A stretch of 64,000 nucleotides of DNA from Streptococcus australis. GTDB lineage: Bacteria > Bacillota > Bacilli > Lactobacillales > Streptococcaceae. Within the stretch, counting starts at the first letter, position 1. Every line of letters begins with the position of its first letter. Positions 1 to 9,050 of this stretch are shown here, piece by piece. The stretch covers positions 1 to 64,000 of the forward strand of contig NZ_RJPZ01000008.1 in the NCBI RefSeq assembly GCF_003943615.1. The letters run 5' to 3'. Under the pieces are notes generated by a model. It saw nothing but the letters and a program-made list of their open reading frames with translations, did no database searches and was not told where the DNA came from. The position numbers were made by a program, and so were the translations under genes.

Positions 1-52
1 AGTTGTGTGAGCAATGGAGCGGACTAATACTAATAGCTCGAGGACTTATCCA
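1..52 (+). rRNA. 23S ribosomal RNA, 3' end (partial)
   Basis: The window opens in the last bases of 23S rRNA, recognised by the conserved 3' segment GGACTAATACTAATAGCTCG followed by AGGACTTATCC. The rest of the gene lies before the window. It is followed by 5S rRNA and tRNA-Asn, the usual end of a streptococcal rRNA operon. The exact 3' end is approximate. Confidence 0.9.
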
Positions 53-133
53 AAAAGTAACTGAGGATATTTACAGCAGTTTAGATTTTTGTTAGAATAT
101 AGGTATTCAATTTTGAATGTTCATCATTCAGAG

Positions 134-249
134 TTAAGTGACGATAGCCTAGGAGATACACCTGTACCCATGCCGAACACAGAAGTTAAGCCCTAGAACG
201 CCGGAAGTAGTTGGGGGTTGCCCCCTGTGAGATATGGTAGTCGCTTAGC
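134..249 (+). rRNA. 5S ribosomal RNA
   Basis: This is a roughly 116-nt 5S gene. It carries the conserved core CCCATGCCGAACACAGAAGT and terminal strands that pair (TTAAGTGACGATAG at the 5' end with a tail ending GTAGTCGCTTAGC). It sits about 80 nt after the 23S end and 5 nt before tRNA-Asn, so all three are one transcript. The ends are good to a few bases. Confidence 0.95.
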
Positions 250-254
250 TTTTT

Positions 255-328
255 TCCGCCATAGCTCAGTTGGTAGTAGCGCATGACTGTTAATCATGAT
301 GTCGTAGGTTCGAGTCCTACTGGCGGAG
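255..328 (+). tRNA. tRNA-Asn (anticodon GTT)
   Basis: A 74-nt cloverleaf. The acceptor stem TCCGCCA pairs with TGGCGGA, the D arm holds AGCTCAGTTGGTAG, the anticodon loop is CTGTTAA (anticodon GTT, asparagine), and the T arm is GTAGGTTCGAGTCCTAC. The discriminator base is G. CCA is not encoded. It is the last gene of the rRNA operon. Confidence 0.97.
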
Positions 329-334
329 TAAGTG

Positions 335-358
335 CCCGAAAGGGTTTTTTATTTTTCT
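335..358 (+). terminator. terminator of the rRNA-tRNA operon
   Basis: A short hairpin CCC-GAAA-GGG is followed at once by six T and a further T-rich stretch, directly after tRNA-Asn. The stem is only 3 bp (4 with the flanking bases), so the following inverted repeat at 373-404 may act as backup. Confidence 0.6.
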
Positions 359-372
359 TTTTTATAGATAAA

Positions 373-404
373 TTAAAAAAAGGTTCTTTCGAACCTTTTT
401 TTAA
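373..404. terminator. bidirectional terminator between tRNA-Asn and aspartokinase
   Basis: A nearly perfect inverted repeat, with AAAAAAAGGTTC and GAACCTTTTTTT around a TTTC loop. It has a U-run in both directions, so it can end the rRNA operon from the left and the aspartokinase mRNA from the right. The aspartokinase stop codon lies inside the repeat. Confidence 0.85.
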
Positions 405-1750
405 TTAAAGAAAACATTGTATAAAGCTTTGATAGCTTGTTTTTCTTGTTCTTGATTAACTACAAACATGATGGAAACTTCACTGGATCCTTGGGAAATC
501 ATTTGGATATTAATATTGTTTTCTGATAAAGCTTTCGTAGCTGTTGCAGTTACACCGATCTGATTTTTCATATTTTCTCCTACAATCATGATAATAGAAA
601 GATCATGTTCGATTTCTGCATAGTCTACTTGTAAGTCTTGGATTAAATGTTTTAGGATTTCTTGTTCTTTAATTGGGGTTAGTTCTTTCGAACGTAGAAT
701 GACCGATAAATCGTCAATTCCTGTTGGCATGTGATCCCAACTAATATTCAAATCTTCTAAAATTTGTAATAGTTTTCTACCAAAACCGACTTCTCTATTC
801 ATTAGGTACTTTGTGGTATTAATGCTGACAAATCCAGAATCTCCTGCTATTCCAACGACTTTAACATTTTCATCGGTATGGTTCAGCACAATCTTGGTAC
901 CTGGATGTTTTGGATTGTTGGTGTTTTTAATGACCATTGGAATTTTTCCACGATATGCAGGAACAAGCGCTTCATCATGGAGGACACTAAAGCCAGCATA
1001 GGCTAATTCTCGCATCTCTTTGTAGGTTAATTCTGGAATAGAATGAGGTTGTTTAATGATTCCTGGATGGGCTGCAAAAATACCGTCTACGTCCGTAAAG
1101 TTCTCGTAGAGATCTGCTTTAACTCCGGCTGCAATAATGGATCCTGTAATGTCAGATCCTCCTCTTGAGAATGTACATACTTGATCTTCTTTTGTAATTC
1201 CAAAGAATCCTGGGATCACTAAAATCTCATTATGGTTACTCAGTTCTTCAATCTTGTCATAACTAGAAGGGAGAATACGAGCATTGCAAGGTTCACTTGT
1301 AACAAAAATACCTGCATTTTTTGGATGGATATATTTTGCTTCTAAGCCATTTTTAACAAAGTAAGCTGCAATCAGTTTTGCATTGTTGTTCTCTCCAGCG
1401 GCCAAGAAGGTATCATATAAGAAGGTGTTATCGGACTTGGGAAGTGTTGCAAGAGACTTGATATCTCTAGAAATCTCTTCAATGATTTCCTCGTCCAAGT
1501 CTAACTCTTCTGTAATAGAACGATAGCGATTGATAATCCATTCTTGACTTTGACTAGTATCTTTTCCGTTGGTATATTCTTTAAAATACTTTATGAGGGC
1601 ATCTGTAACTTTTGTATCCTCAGGATTGCGTTTCCCTGGGGCAGAGACGACAACGTATTTTCGGCTTTCATCTTCTTTAACGATATTGAATACTTTTTCT
1701 AGCTGGGTAGCAGATGCTAATGAACTACCACCAAATTTTACTACTTTCAT
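401..1750 (-). CDS. lysC: aspartate kinase (aspartokinase)
   Basis: Aspartokinase phosphorylates aspartate, the first step towards lysine (and diaminopimelate for other bacteria), threonine and methionine. The 449-aa protein opens with the amino-acid kinase motif KFGGSS (residues 5-10) and has the family's FSRGGSDITG aspartate-binding segment near residue 195. From about residue 300 come two ACT-type regulatory domains, where a pathway end product is expected to bind for feedback control. The start is fixed by a strong AAGGAG 9 nt upstream. The gene is monocistronic, with its own promoter at 1779-1807, and is divergent from fabM. The ACT ligand cannot be read from sequence. Confidence 0.93.
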   Translation of the reverse strand: MKVVKFGGSSLASATQLEKVFNIVKEDESRKYVVVSAPGKRNPEDTKVTDALIKYFKEYTNGKDTSQSQEWIINRYRSITEELDLDEEIIEEISRDIKSLATLPKSDNTFLYDTFLAAGENNNAKLIAAYFVKNGLEAKYIHPKNAGIFVTSEPCNARILPSSYDKIEELSNHNEILVIPGFFGITKEDQVCTFSRGGSDITGSIIAAGVKADLYENFTDVDGIFAAHPGIIKQPHSIPELTYKEMRELAYAGFSVLHDEALVPAYRGKIPMVIKNTNNPKHPGTKIVLNHTDENVKVVGIAGDSGFVSINTTKYLMNREVGFGRKLLQILEDLNISWDHMPTGIDDLSVILRSKELTPIKEQEILKHLIQDLQVDYAEIEHDLSIIMIVGENMKNQIGVTATATKALSENNINIQMISQGSSEVSIMFVVNQEQEKQAIKALYNVFFN

Positions 1751-1778
1751 GTAGGCTCCTTTTTATAACTTTCTTTAA

Positions 1779-1807
1779 ATTATACCAAAGATGCTGCCTT
1801 GTTACAA
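1779..1807 (-). promoter_or_regulatory. promoter of the aspartokinase gene
   Basis: On the minus strand TTGTAA (1807-1802), a 17-nt spacer, then TATAAT (1784-1779) preceded by TGG, an extended -10. It lies about 30 nt before the start codon. Confidence 0.75.
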
Positions 1808-1869
1808 TCTAAAATAGTACTGCTATCAAGCAAGTCTTTCGGCTGAGACACTTTGTTATGAAAATGTAA

Positions 1870-1898
1870 TTTACTTCTCAAAGTAGTTGTGCTAAAAT
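1870..1898 (+). promoter_or_regulatory. promoter of fabM
   Basis: TTTACT (1870-1875), 17 nt, TAAAAT (1893-1898) with an upstream TGC making an extended -10. About 60 nt of leader follow. No TTTGA-N3-TCAAA site is seen here, which fits published reports that fabM escapes FabT control in pneumococcus. A reversed arrangement, TCAAA-CAA-TTTGA, lies in the leader near 1927. Confidence 0.6.
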
Positions 1899-1963
1899 AA
1901 TATAAAAATAAATAAGTTCAACTATCAAACAATTTGAATAGCTAATTAGTAAAGAGGTGGCTT

Positions 1964-2755
1964 ATGGTGTTCGAAACGATTATATATTCTGTAGAAGACG
2001 ACCTCGCATCTATTATTTTAAATAGGCCTGAGGTTTCAAATGGTTTTAACATTCCAATGTGTCAGGAAATCCTTGAAGCATTAGAATTAGCTGAGAAGAA
2101 CGCAGACGTTCGTTTTATTTTATTTAAAGCAGTCGGAAAGGTTTTCTCAGTTGGTGGTGATTTAGCAGAGATGAAACGGGCTGTTGATGCCGATGATATT
2201 GATTCTTTAACGCAAATTGCGGAATTGGTTAATCAAATCTCTAAAAGAATGAAGCAAATTCCAAAACCTGTGATTATGGTCACAGATGGGGCGGTTGCAG
2301 GAGCAACTGCAAATATGGCAGTAGCGGTAGATTTTTGTATTGCTTCTGATAAAACGAAGTTTATACAAGCCTTTGTTGGAGTCGGTTTGGCTCCTGATGC
2401 CGGTGGCCTTTTCCTTTTAGGAAGAGCGATTGGTTTGAGTAGAGCAACACAGTTAGCGATGACTGGTGAACCATTAGGTGCTGAGAAGGCTCTAGAATAT
2501 GGTGTTGTTTATAAGGTTTCTGAAGTTGAAAAATTAGAAAAAACTGTCAACCAACTTCTCATGAAGTTAAGACGTAGCTCAGACAATTCTTTTGCTGCGA
2601 TCAAAGAGTTGGCATGGTCTAGCATGCTAACTGACTGGGACAGCTATGCTGAAATTGAATTGAGATTACAAAGAAATCTATCTCTAAAAGACGACTTCAA
2701 GGAGGGAGTTATTGCCTATTCAGAGCGTCGGCGTCCAAAATTTCAAGGAAAATAA
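1964..2755 (+). CDS. fabM: FabM, trans-2/cis-3-decenoyl-ACP isomerase (crotonase family)
   Basis: A 263-aa enoyl-CoA hydratase/isomerase-fold protein. In streptococci FabM converts trans-2-decenoyl-ACP to the cis-3 isomer, the branch point that puts unsaturated acyl chains into the membrane. The crotonase features are visible: GGDLAEM for the first oxyanion segment and [13 protein letters not shown] for the second. Position at the head of the fab cluster, just before fabT, separates it from a generic enoyl-CoA hydratase. An AAAGAGGTGG ribosome site precedes ATG. The FabM identity rests on locus as well as fold. Confidence 0.9.
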   Translation: MVFETIIYSVEDDLASIILNRPEVSNGFNIPMCQEILEALELAEKNADVRFILFKAVGKVFSVGGDLAEMKRAVDADDIDSLTQIAELVNQISKRMKQIPKPVIMVTDGAVAGATANMAVAVDFCIASDKTKFIQAFVGVGLAPDAGGLFLLGRAIGLSRATQLAMTGEPLGAEKALEYGVVYKVSEVEKLEKTVNQLLMKLRRSSDNSFAAIKELAWSSMLTDWDSYAEIELRLQRNLSLKDDFKEGVIAYSERRRPKFQGK

Positions 2756-2817
2756 AAATGTAAAATTTCTATGTTTTTGTTATTGAGGGTTGCTATTTGG
2801 TTTGAATTTTGATAAAA

Positions 2818-2830
2818 TTTGATTATCAAA
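2818..2830 (+). promoter_or_regulatory. FabT operator before fabT
   Basis: The 13-mer TTTGATTATCAAA is a perfect 5-3-5 palindrome (TTTGA, TTA, TCAAA) matching the published FabT box. It overlaps the likely promoter (TTGAAT at 2802-2807, TATCAA at 2824-2829), 23 nt before the fabT start. This is autoregulation: acyl-ACP-loaded FabT should block fabT and the genes read through with it. Confidence 0.85.
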
Positions 2831-2853
2831 GTAATGAATAGGGGGTGTGGTTT

Positions 2854-3288
2854 TTGAATTTTCAACTAGTCAATGATTACCTTACATCCATTTTTAACAA
2901 CGTATTAGTTATCGAAGAAACTAGTCTACGTAGTAGTCGTTTTAATGATGTTTCTATCAAGGAAATGCACACAATTGATGTGATTGGCTCAACACCAAAT
3001 GCAACTCCAAGTGATATTTCGCGTTCGTTAATGGTAACGTTAGGTACAGTCACTACCAGTTTAAATAATCTTGAACGAAAAGGTTATATTGAACGAACCA
3101 GGTCTGAAGTTGATCGTCGTGTTGTCCATTTGAGTTTGACTAAAAGAGGAAAGCTCTTGTATCGCCTTCACCAACAATTTCACAAGCGGATGGTCAATCA
3201 GATTATCGATGGGATGTCTCCAGATGAACGGAAAGTGATGCAAAAAGGTTTGCAGAACCTTTATCGTTTCTTGGAGGAGTTGAAATAA
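2854..3288 (+). CDS. fabT: FabT, MarR-family repressor of fatty-acid synthesis
   Basis: A 144-aa winged-helix MarR regulator. FabT with long-chain acyl-ACP as corepressor turns down the fab operon when exogenous fatty acid is available. The helix-turn-helix segment [17 protein letters not shown] and the wing around [13 protein letters not shown] are clear. I choose TTG at 2854 because GGGGGTG lies 7-8 nt upstream, and because the product then starts [10 protein letters not shown] and has the length I recall for pneumococcal FabT. A GTG at 2845 lies inside that ribosome site. The stop overlaps the fabH start by one base. Confidence 0.93.
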   Translation: MNFQLVNDYLTSIFNNVLVIEETSLRSSRFNDVSIKEMHTIDVIGSTPNATPSDISRSLMVTLGTVTTSLNNLERKGYIERTRSEVDRRVVHLSLTKRGKLLYRLHQQFHKRMVNQIIDGMSPDERKVMQKGLQNLYRFLEELK

Positions 3289-4262
3289 TGACTTTTGCAA
3301 AAATTAGTCAGGTAGCCCATTATTCGCCTAGCCAAGTGATTTCCAATCAAGATCTTTCTGAACGGATGGATACCAGTGATGAGTGGATTGCAAGTCGGAC
3401 AGGAATTCGGAAGCGACATATATCCAAGTTGGAATCAACCAGCGATTTAGCTGCGGAAGTAGCTCGTCGCTTGCTTAATAAAAGTGGTTTACATGCGGAT
3501 CAGTTGGATTTTATCTTTGTTGCAACGATTTCGCCGGATTCTATGATGCCATCTACAGCTGCTCGCGTTCAAGCTAAAATTGGGGCCTCTAGAGCTTTTG
3601 TTTTTGATTTGACAGCTGCTTGTAGTGGATTTGTCTTTGCGCTTGCGACTGCTGAAAAGTTTATTCGTTCTGGACAATACAAACGTGGAATTGTTATCGG
3701 AAGTGAAACCTTGTCGAAAGTGATTGATTGGGAAGATCGGACAACAGCAGTCTTATTTGGAGACGGTGCTGGTGGCGTTTTATTGGAAGCTTCCGAGCAA
3801 CAAACTTTTTTAGCAGAGAGTCTGTTTTCAGATGGTTCCCGTGGAGAGGTTCTTCAATCATCATCTGTTGGTTTATCTTCACCATATTCTGATAAGGAAG
3901 AAGATAAAAAATATTTGTCAATGGATGGGAGAGCTGTCTTTGATTTTGCCATTCGGGATGTGGCTAAGAGTATTAAAAATATGTTAGCAGATGCTCCAGT
4001 GCCTGTTGAGGAGATTGATTACTTTCTTCTGCACCAAGCAAATAATCGTATCCTAGATAAAATTGCTAAGAAAATAGGGGTTGATCGGGAAAAACTTCCT
4101 GCAAACATGATGGAATATGGCAACACTAGTGCTGCAAGTATTCCAATTTTATTATCGGAGTGTGTCGACCAAGGACTGATCAAATTGGATGGAAGTCAAA
4201 CAATTCTTCTATCTGGATTTGGTGGAGGTTTGACATGGGGCTCACTTCTTGTTACAATCTAG
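3288..4262 (+). CDS. fabH: FabH, 3-oxoacyl-ACP synthase III
   Basis: FabH starts each fatty-acid chain by condensing a short acyl-CoA with malonyl-ACP in the cytoplasm. The 324-aa thiolase-fold protein has the catalytic Cys112 in AACSGF, His249 in LLHQANNR and Asn279 in [11 protein letters not shown] overlaps the fabT stop (TAATG), so the two are translationally coupled, with GGAGG in the fabT end as ribosome site. It lies in the segment under the first FabT operator. Confidence 0.96.
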   Translation: MTFAKISQVAHYSPSQVISNQDLSERMDTSDEWIASRTGIRKRHISKLESTSDLAAEVARRLLNKSGLHADQLDFIFVATISPDSMMPSTAARVQAKIGASRAFVFDLTAACSGFVFALATAEKFIRSGQYKRGIVIGSETLSKVIDWEDRTTAVLFGDGAGGVLLEASEQQTFLAESLFSDGSRGEVLQSSSVGLSSPYSDKEEDKKYLSMDGRAVFDFAIRDVAKSIKNMLADAPVPVEEIDYFLLHQANNRILDKIAKKIGVDREKLPANMMEYGNTSAASIPILLSECVDQGLIKLDGSQTILLSGFGGGLTWGSLLVTI

Positions 4263-4317
4263 TTAAACATGTGGAAACACATTTTAAAAATTTTTTATTA
4301 TTTTAAGGAGGCCAATC

Positions 4318-4542
4318 ATGGCAGTATTTGAAAAAGTACAAGAAATTATCGTTGAAGAACTTGGTAAAGAACCATCAGAAGTAACACTTGAGTCTACTTT
4401 TGAAGATCTTGAAGCTGATTCATTGGATTTGTTCCAAGTGATTTCAGAAATTGAAGATGCATTCGACATTCAAATTGAAACTGAAGAAGGATTGTCTACT
4501 GTAGGTGACCTTGTAGCTTACGTAGAAGAAAAAACTAAATAA
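4318..4542 (+). CDS. acpP: acyl carrier protein
   Basis: A 74-aa acidic acyl carrier protein that holds the growing chain on a phosphopantetheine arm. The attachment site is Ser35 in the DSLD motif. AAGGAGG ends 7 nt before ATG. It is the last gene of the fabT-fabH-acpP part. A hairpin (4551-4574) and a second FabT operator follow before fabK, so its level can be set apart from the downstream enzymes. Confidence 0.97.
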   Translation: MAVFEKVQEIIVEELGKEPSEVTLESTFEDLEADSLDLFQVISEIEDAFDIQIETEEGLSTVGDLVAYVEEKTK

Positions 4543-4550
4543 GAATGGAT

Positions 4551-4574
4551 GAGAGTATCGAAAGATATTCTCTC
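4551..4574 (+). terminator. hairpin after acpP, possible partial terminator
   Basis: GAGAGTATC pairs with GATATTCTC (one G-U pair) around a GAAA tetraloop, followed by TCTTGTTT. The U-run is weak, so it looks like an attenuator or mRNA 3' stabiliser rather than a full stop between acpP and fabK. Confidence 0.5.
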
Positions 4575-4582
4575 TTGTTTAG

Positions 4583-4628
4583 GTAATAGTTTGACGCTCA
4601 AAGCAAAGAACCGCTTTCAAACTATTAC
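4583..4628 (+). promoter_or_regulatory. FabT operator inside a 12-bp inverted repeat before fabK
   Basis: TTTGA-CGC-TCAAA at 4590-4602 is a perfect 5-3-5 FabT box. It is embedded in a larger repeat: GTAATAGTTTGA (4583-4594) is the exact reverse complement of TCAAACTATTAC (4617-4628). A FabT-controlled fabK promoter is known in pneumococcus. I cannot assign a clean -35/-10 pair here. Confidence 0.8.
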
Positions 4629-4652
4629 TTAAGCGAAAATGAGGAAGGTACT

Positions 4653-5618
4653 ATGCAAACACGAATTACAGATTTATTAAATATTAAATATCCAATTTTC
4701 CAAGGTGGTATGGCTTGGGTCGCTGATGGTGATCTAGCGGGAGCTGTATCCAATGCAGGTGGTCTTGGAATCATCGGTGGAGGAAATGCACCTAAAGAAG
4801 TTGTCAAAGCGAATATTGATCGTGTCAAATCCATTACTGATAAACCTTTTGGAGTGAATATTATGCTCCTCTCTCCTTTTGCGGATGACATCGTTGACTT
4901 GGTCATTGAAGAAGGGGTTAAAGTTGTTACCACTGGTGCAGGGAATCCTGGGAAATACATGGATCGCTTCCATGAAGCTGGGATTACCGTTATTCCGGTT
5001 GTACCTTCAGTAGCTTTAGCAAAACGGATGGAAAAATTAGGTGCAGATGCTGTGATTGCTGAAGGAATGGAAGCAGGAGGGCATATTGGTAAATTGACGA
5101 CCATGACCCTGGTTCGTCAAGTGGTCGAAGCTGTCTCTATTCCAGTTATTGGTGCTGGTGGTGTTGCAGATGGTGCTGGAGCGGCTGCGGTCTTCATGCT
5201 TGGAGCAGAAGCTGTTCAAGTAGGAACACGATTTGTCGTTGCTAAAGAATCAAATGCTCACCAAAACTTTAAGAATAAAATCTTGAAAGCTAAGGACATT
5301 GATACAGTGGTGTCTGCGTCGGTTGTTGGACATCCAGTTCGTGCGATTAAGAATAAATTGGCTTCTGCCTATAACCAAGCTGAAAAAGATTTCTTGGCTG
5401 GTAAGAAGACTCAAGAAGAAATTGAAGAACTTGGTGCGGGTGCACTTCGCAATGCAGTTGTGGACGGAGATGTCGATAACGGATCTGTCATGGCGGGGCA
5501 AATTGCGGGTCTCGTAAGCAAAGAAGAAACCTGTGCTGAAATCTTGGAAGATATCTACCTTGGGGCTGCTAAGGTGATTCAGAAAGAAGCAGCTCGCTGG
5601 GCTGATGTGAAATTCTAA
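4653..5618 (+). CDS. fabK: FabK, enoyl-ACP reductase II (FMN-dependent)
   Basis: FabK reduces trans-2-enoyl-ACP with NAD(P)H through FMN, completing each elongation round, and replaces FabI in streptococci. The 321-aa protein is a TIM-barrel nitronate-monooxygenase-like enzyme: PIFQGGMAWV at the N terminus, GVNIMLLSP, and the phosphate-binding glycines of IPVIGAGGVADG and MLGAEAVQVGTRF. GAGGAAGG precedes ATG. It starts the FabT-controlled block fabK to accA. Confidence 0.95.
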   Translation: MQTRITDLLNIKYPIFQGGMAWVADGDLAGAVSNAGGLGIIGGGNAPKEVVKANIDRVKSITDKPFGVNIMLLSPFADDIVDLVIEEGVKVVTTGAGNPGKYMDRFHEAGITVIPVVPSVALAKRMEKLGADAVIAEGMEAGGHIGKLTTMTLVRQVVEAVSIPVIGAGGVADGAGAAAVFMLGAEAVQVGTRFVVAKESNAHQNFKNKILKAKDIDTVVSASVVGHPVRAIKNKLASAYNQAEKDFLAGKKTQEEIEELGAGALRNAVVDGDVDNGSVMAGQIAGLVSKEETCAEILEDIYLGAAKVIQKEAARWADVKF

Positions 5619-5642
5619 CAAGTAAAGGAAAGGAAGAGAACA

Positions 5643-6563
5643 GTGACAAAACGTGCCTTCTTATTTGCTGGTCAAGGTACTCAAAAATTGGGGATGGCTA
5701 GTGACTTGTATGCAACCTATCCAATTGTCAAGGAAACCTTTGACACCGCAAGTCAGATTTTGGGTTATGATTTACGAAAATTGATTGATTCTGACGAAGA
5801 AAAGCTCAATCAAACACGCTATACCCAACCGGCTATTTTGACAACCTCAGTTGCTATTTATCGTCTGTTGGCAGAAAAAGGAATTACACCGGATATTGTG
5901 GCGGGTCTTTCTCTAGGGGAATATTCTGCTTTAGTTGCTGCGGGCGCTCTTTCTTTTGAAGAAGCGGTTGCCTTGGTTTCTAAACGGGGTGAATTTATGG
6001 AAACTGCTGCACCTGCTGGAAGTGGGAAGATGGTAGCAGTTATGAATACAGATCCTGCCTTGATTGAAGAAATCTGCCAGAAGGCTTCTGTGAAGGGAGT
6101 TGTTACCCCCGCAAACTACAATACCCCTGCTCAAATTGTAATTGGTGGAGAGGTTGAAGCTGTAGATTATGCAGTTGAATTATTACAAGAAGCGGGCGCT
6201 AAGCGTCTCATCCCACTCAATGTCTCTGGTCCCTTCCATACAGCTTTACTCGCTTCTGCTAGTGAGAAACTAGCGACTGAACTTGAAAAAGTTACTTTTA
6301 AGGACTTTATCTTGCCTTTGGTTGGGAATACAGAAGCGCAGATTATGAAATCAGACGAAATCAAAACATTATTGGCTCGCCAAGTGATGGAGCCCGTTCG
6401 TTTCTATGATTCGATTGCGACGATTCAAGAATTTGGAGTAGATGAAGTGGTTGAGATTGGTCCAGGGAAGGTCTTGACTGGCTTCTTGAAAAAAATCGAT
6501 AAAACTCTTCCAACAAAAAATGTTGAGGATCAGGCGAGCCTTGATACCCTACTGAACGAATAG
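5643..6563 (+). CDS. fabD: FabD, malonyl-CoA:ACP transacylase
   Basis: FabD moves malonyl from CoA to ACP. The 306-aa protein begins TKRAFLFAGQGTQ, carries the nucleophile Ser90 in GLSLGEYSAL, and has the second catalytic His in the NVSGPFHTALL segment. The start is GTG at 5643, preceded by AAGGAAAGGAAG; no in-frame ATG fits the family N terminus better. It lies 24 nt after fabK. Confidence 0.95.
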   Translation: MTKRAFLFAGQGTQKLGMASDLYATYPIVKETFDTASQILGYDLRKLIDSDEEKLNQTRYTQPAILTTSVAIYRLLAEKGITPDIVAGLSLGEYSALVAAGALSFEEAVALVSKRGEFMETAAPAGSGKMVAVMNTDPALIEEICQKASVKGVVTPANYNTPAQIVIGGEVEAVDYAVELLQEAGAKRLIPLNVSGPFHTALLASASEKLATELEKVTFKDFILPLVGNTEAQIMKSDEIKTLLARQVMEPVRFYDSIATIQEFGVDEVVEIGPGKVLTGFLKKIDKTLPTKNVEDQASLDTLLNE

Positions 6564-6574
6564 ATGAGGTGACT

Positions 6575-7309
6575 ATGGAACTGAAGAATAAAAATGTATT
6601 TATTACTGGCTCAAGTCGAGGCATTGGATTGGCTATTGCTCATAAATTTGCTTCAAAAGGTGCCAACGTCGTCTTAAATAGTCGTGGAGAACTACCAGCA
6701 GGCTTAGTAGATGAATTTGCCTCATACGGTGTGAAGGTAGTTGGCGTTACTGGGGATGTATCCCAAGCCGCAGAAGCGAAGCGTATGGTGGCGGAAGCGA
6801 TTGAAGCACTTGGCTCAGTAGACATCCTTGTCAACAATGCTGGGATTACCAATGATAAGCTCATGTTAAAATTGACGGAAGAAGATTTTGAGCAAGTTTT
6901 GAAGGTGAATTTGACTGGTGCTTTTAATATGACACAATCAGTCTTAAAACCGATGACCAAGGCGCGTGAAGGTGCTATCATTAACATGTCGAGTGTTGTC
7001 GGTCTGACAGGAAATGTTGGACAAGCCAACTATGCTGCCTCAAAAGCTGGTTTAATTGGTTTTTCTAAATCGGTGGCGCGTGAAGTAGCTGGAAGAAATG
7101 TTCGAGTCAATGTCATTGCTCCGGGCTTCATTGAGTCTGATATGACAGAAGGACTTCCGGAAAAAATTAAAGAAATGTCTCTCGCTCAAATTCCAATGAA
7201 ATGCTTTGGAAATACAGAAGAAGTGGCAGATGTTGCAGTCTTTCTTGCGACTCAAGAATATCTAACAGGACAAGTCATCGCAATTGATGGTGGCTTAACC
7301 ATGCAATAA
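6575..7309 (+). CDS. fabG: FabG, 3-oxoacyl-ACP reductase
   Basis: FabG uses NADPH to reduce 3-oxoacyl-ACP. It is a 244-aa short-chain dehydrogenase with the cofactor motif TGSSRGIG, NNAG, the catalytic Ser in NMSSVVG, and Tyr153/Lys157 in YAASK. I prefer ATG at 6575, with GATGAGG just upstream, over the in-frame GTG at 6569, which lies within that ribosome site. It is 11 nt after fabD in the same operon. Confidence 0.95.
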   Translation: MELKNKNVFITGSSRGIGLAIAHKFASKGANVVLNSRGELPAGLVDEFASYGVKVVGVTGDVSQAAEAKRMVAEAIEALGSVDILVNNAGITNDKLMLKLTEEDFEQVLKVNLTGAFNMTQSVLKPMTKAREGAIINMSSVVGLTGNVGQANYAASKAGLIGFSKSVAREVAGRNVRVNVIAPGFIESDMTEGLPEKIKEMSLAQIPMKCFGNTEEVADVAVFLATQEYLTGQVIAIDGGLTMQ

Positions 7310-7327
7310 AAAGAGGTAGGTTTTGAA

Positions 7328-8560
7328 ATGAAATTAAATCGTGTTGTTGTAACAGGCTATGGCTTGACATCTCCAATCGGAAACACTCCAGAAGAATTTT
7401 GGAATAGCTTAAAAGAAGGAAAGATTGGAATTGGTCCAATTACAAAATTTGACCACAGTGACTTTGCTGTTCATAATGCAGCTGAAATCCAAGATTTCCC
7501 ATTTGATAAGTACTTTATCAAGAAAGATACAAACCGCTTTGACAACTACTCTTTATATGCCTTGTATGCAGCTCAAGAAGCTGTGAATCATGCAGGTTTA
7601 GATATAGAAGCTATTGATAAAGATCGTTTTGGTGTCATTGTTGCTTCTGGTATCGGTGGCATCAAAGAAATCGAAGATCAAGTGATTCGTTTGCATGAAA
7701 AAGGACCAAAACGTGTCAAACCAATGACCCTTCCAAAAGCTCTGCCAAATATGGCATCCGGTAATGTTGCGATGCGTTTTGGAGCTAATGGAATTTGTAA
7801 ATCAATCAACACGGCTTGTGCCTCTTCGAATGATGCGATTGGGGATGCTTTCCGTGCTATTAAGTTCGGTTTCCAAGATTTGATGTTGGTAGGTGGTTCA
7901 GAAGCTTCTATTACGCCGTTTGCAATCGCCGGTTTCCAAGCTCTAACAGCTCTTTCAACAACAGAAGATCCAACTCGTGCTTCTATTCCATTTGATAAAG
8001 ATCGGAATGGATTTGTAATGGGAGAAGGATCAGGGATGTTGGTACTTGAAAGTTTGGAACACGCTGAAAAACGTGGGGCAACTATTCTTGCTGAAGTCGT
8101 GGGCTACGGAAATACCTGTGATGCCTACCATATGACTTCTCCACATCCAGAAGGTCAAGGGGCTATCAAGGCAATGAAGTTGGCTTTGGATGAGGCAGAA
8201 ATTGAACCAGCTCAAGTTGATTATGTCAACGCCCATGGTACCTCTACTCCAGCAAATGAAAAAGGAGAAAGTGGTGCAATCGTTTCTGTATTTGGTACAG
8301 AAGTTCCAGTATCTTCTACAAAATCATTTACAGGTCACCTCTTGGGAGCAGCAGGAGCAGTTGAAGCCATTGCGACGATCGAAGCGATTCGTCATCAATA
8401 TGTTCCAAAAACTGCTGGAACACAAGAGTTATCAGATTATATTGAAGCCAATGTCATCTTTGGTGAAGGGCAAGAACGTCCAATTTCTTATGCCATTTCC
8501 AATACATTTGGATTTGGAGGACACAATGCTGTCTTAGCCTTTAAACGTTGGGAGGGATAA
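7328..8560 (+). CDS. fabF: FabF, 3-oxoacyl-ACP synthase II
   Basis: FabF is the elongating condensing enzyme. The 410-aa protein has the active Cys164 in NTACASSND and the two histidine motifs NAHGTSTPANE and SFTGHLLGAAGAVE. The C terminus has the glycine-rich FGFGGHNAVLAF. AAGAGGTAGG precedes ATG, and accB starts one base after the stop. It is the only elongating synthase in the cluster, so it likely serves both saturated and unsaturated chains with FabM. Confidence 0.96.
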   Translation: MKLNRVVVTGYGLTSPIGNTPEEFWNSLKEGKIGIGPITKFDHSDFAVHNAAEIQDFPFDKYFIKKDTNRFDNYSLYALYAAQEAVNHAGLDIEAIDKDRFGVIVASGIGGIKEIEDQVIRLHEKGPKRVKPMTLPKALPNMASGNVAMRFGANGICKSINTACASSNDAIGDAFRAIKFGFQDLMLVGGSEASITPFAIAGFQALTALSTTEDPTRASIPFDKDRNGFVMGEGSGMLVLESLEHAEKRGATILAEVVGYGNTCDAYHMTSPHPEGQGAIKAMKLALDEAEIEPAQVDYVNAHGTSTPANEKGESGAIVSVFGTEVPVSSTKSFTGHLLGAAGAVEAIATIEAIRHQYVPKTAGTQELSDYIEANVIFGEGQERPISYAISNTFGFGGHNAVLAFKRWEG

Positions 8561-8561
8561 A

Positions 8562-9050
8562 GTGAATATTCAAGAAATTAAAGACTTAATGAGTCAATTT
8601 GACCAATCTAGTCTTCGTGAATTTACCTATCAAAATGCAACTGATGCGCTATCATTTAGTAAAAACACTGGCAGTGTAGCTAGCCCGCAACCGGCTACTC
8701 CAGCTCCTGTCGTTCAGGAAGTAGCACCCGCTGTTGAGAGTCCTGTGGTTCTTGCAGAAGAACCAGTTGCTCCTTCAGTACCAGCTCCAGAAGCTGCACC
8801 AGCAGTTGCAGCAGAAGGGGAAGTAGTTGAAAGTCCTCTTGTCGGTGTAGCCTATTTAGCTTCAGGTCCAGATAAACCAGCCTTTGTTCAGGTTGGAGAT
8901 AGTGTCTCAAAAGGCCAAACTCTATTGATTATTGAAGCAATGAAAGTCATGAATGAAGTTCCTGCACCAAGGGATGGAATTGTGACTGAAATCCTTGTTT
9001 CAAATGAAGAAATGGTTGAGTTTGGGAAAGGATTGGTACGGATTAAATGA
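8562..9050 (+). CDS. accB: AccB, biotin carboxyl carrier protein
   Basis: AccB carries biotin between the carboxylase and transferase halves of acetyl-CoA carboxylase. In the 162-aa protein a short N-terminal helix is followed by a long Ala/Pro/Val/Glu linker (about residues 40-90). The biotinyl domain follows, with Lys128 in EAMKVMNE. The start is GTG at 8562, with GGAGGG in the fabF end as ribosome site. Its TGA overlaps the fabZ ATG by four bases. Confidence 0.95.
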   Translation: MNIQEIKDLMSQFDQSSLREFTYQNATDALSFSKNTGSVASPQPATPAPVVQEVAPAVESPVVLAEEPVAPSVPAPEAAPAVAAEGEVVESPLVGVAYLASGPDKPAFVQVGDSVSKGQTLLIIEAMKVMNEVPAPRDGIVTEILVSNEEMVEFGKGLVRIK

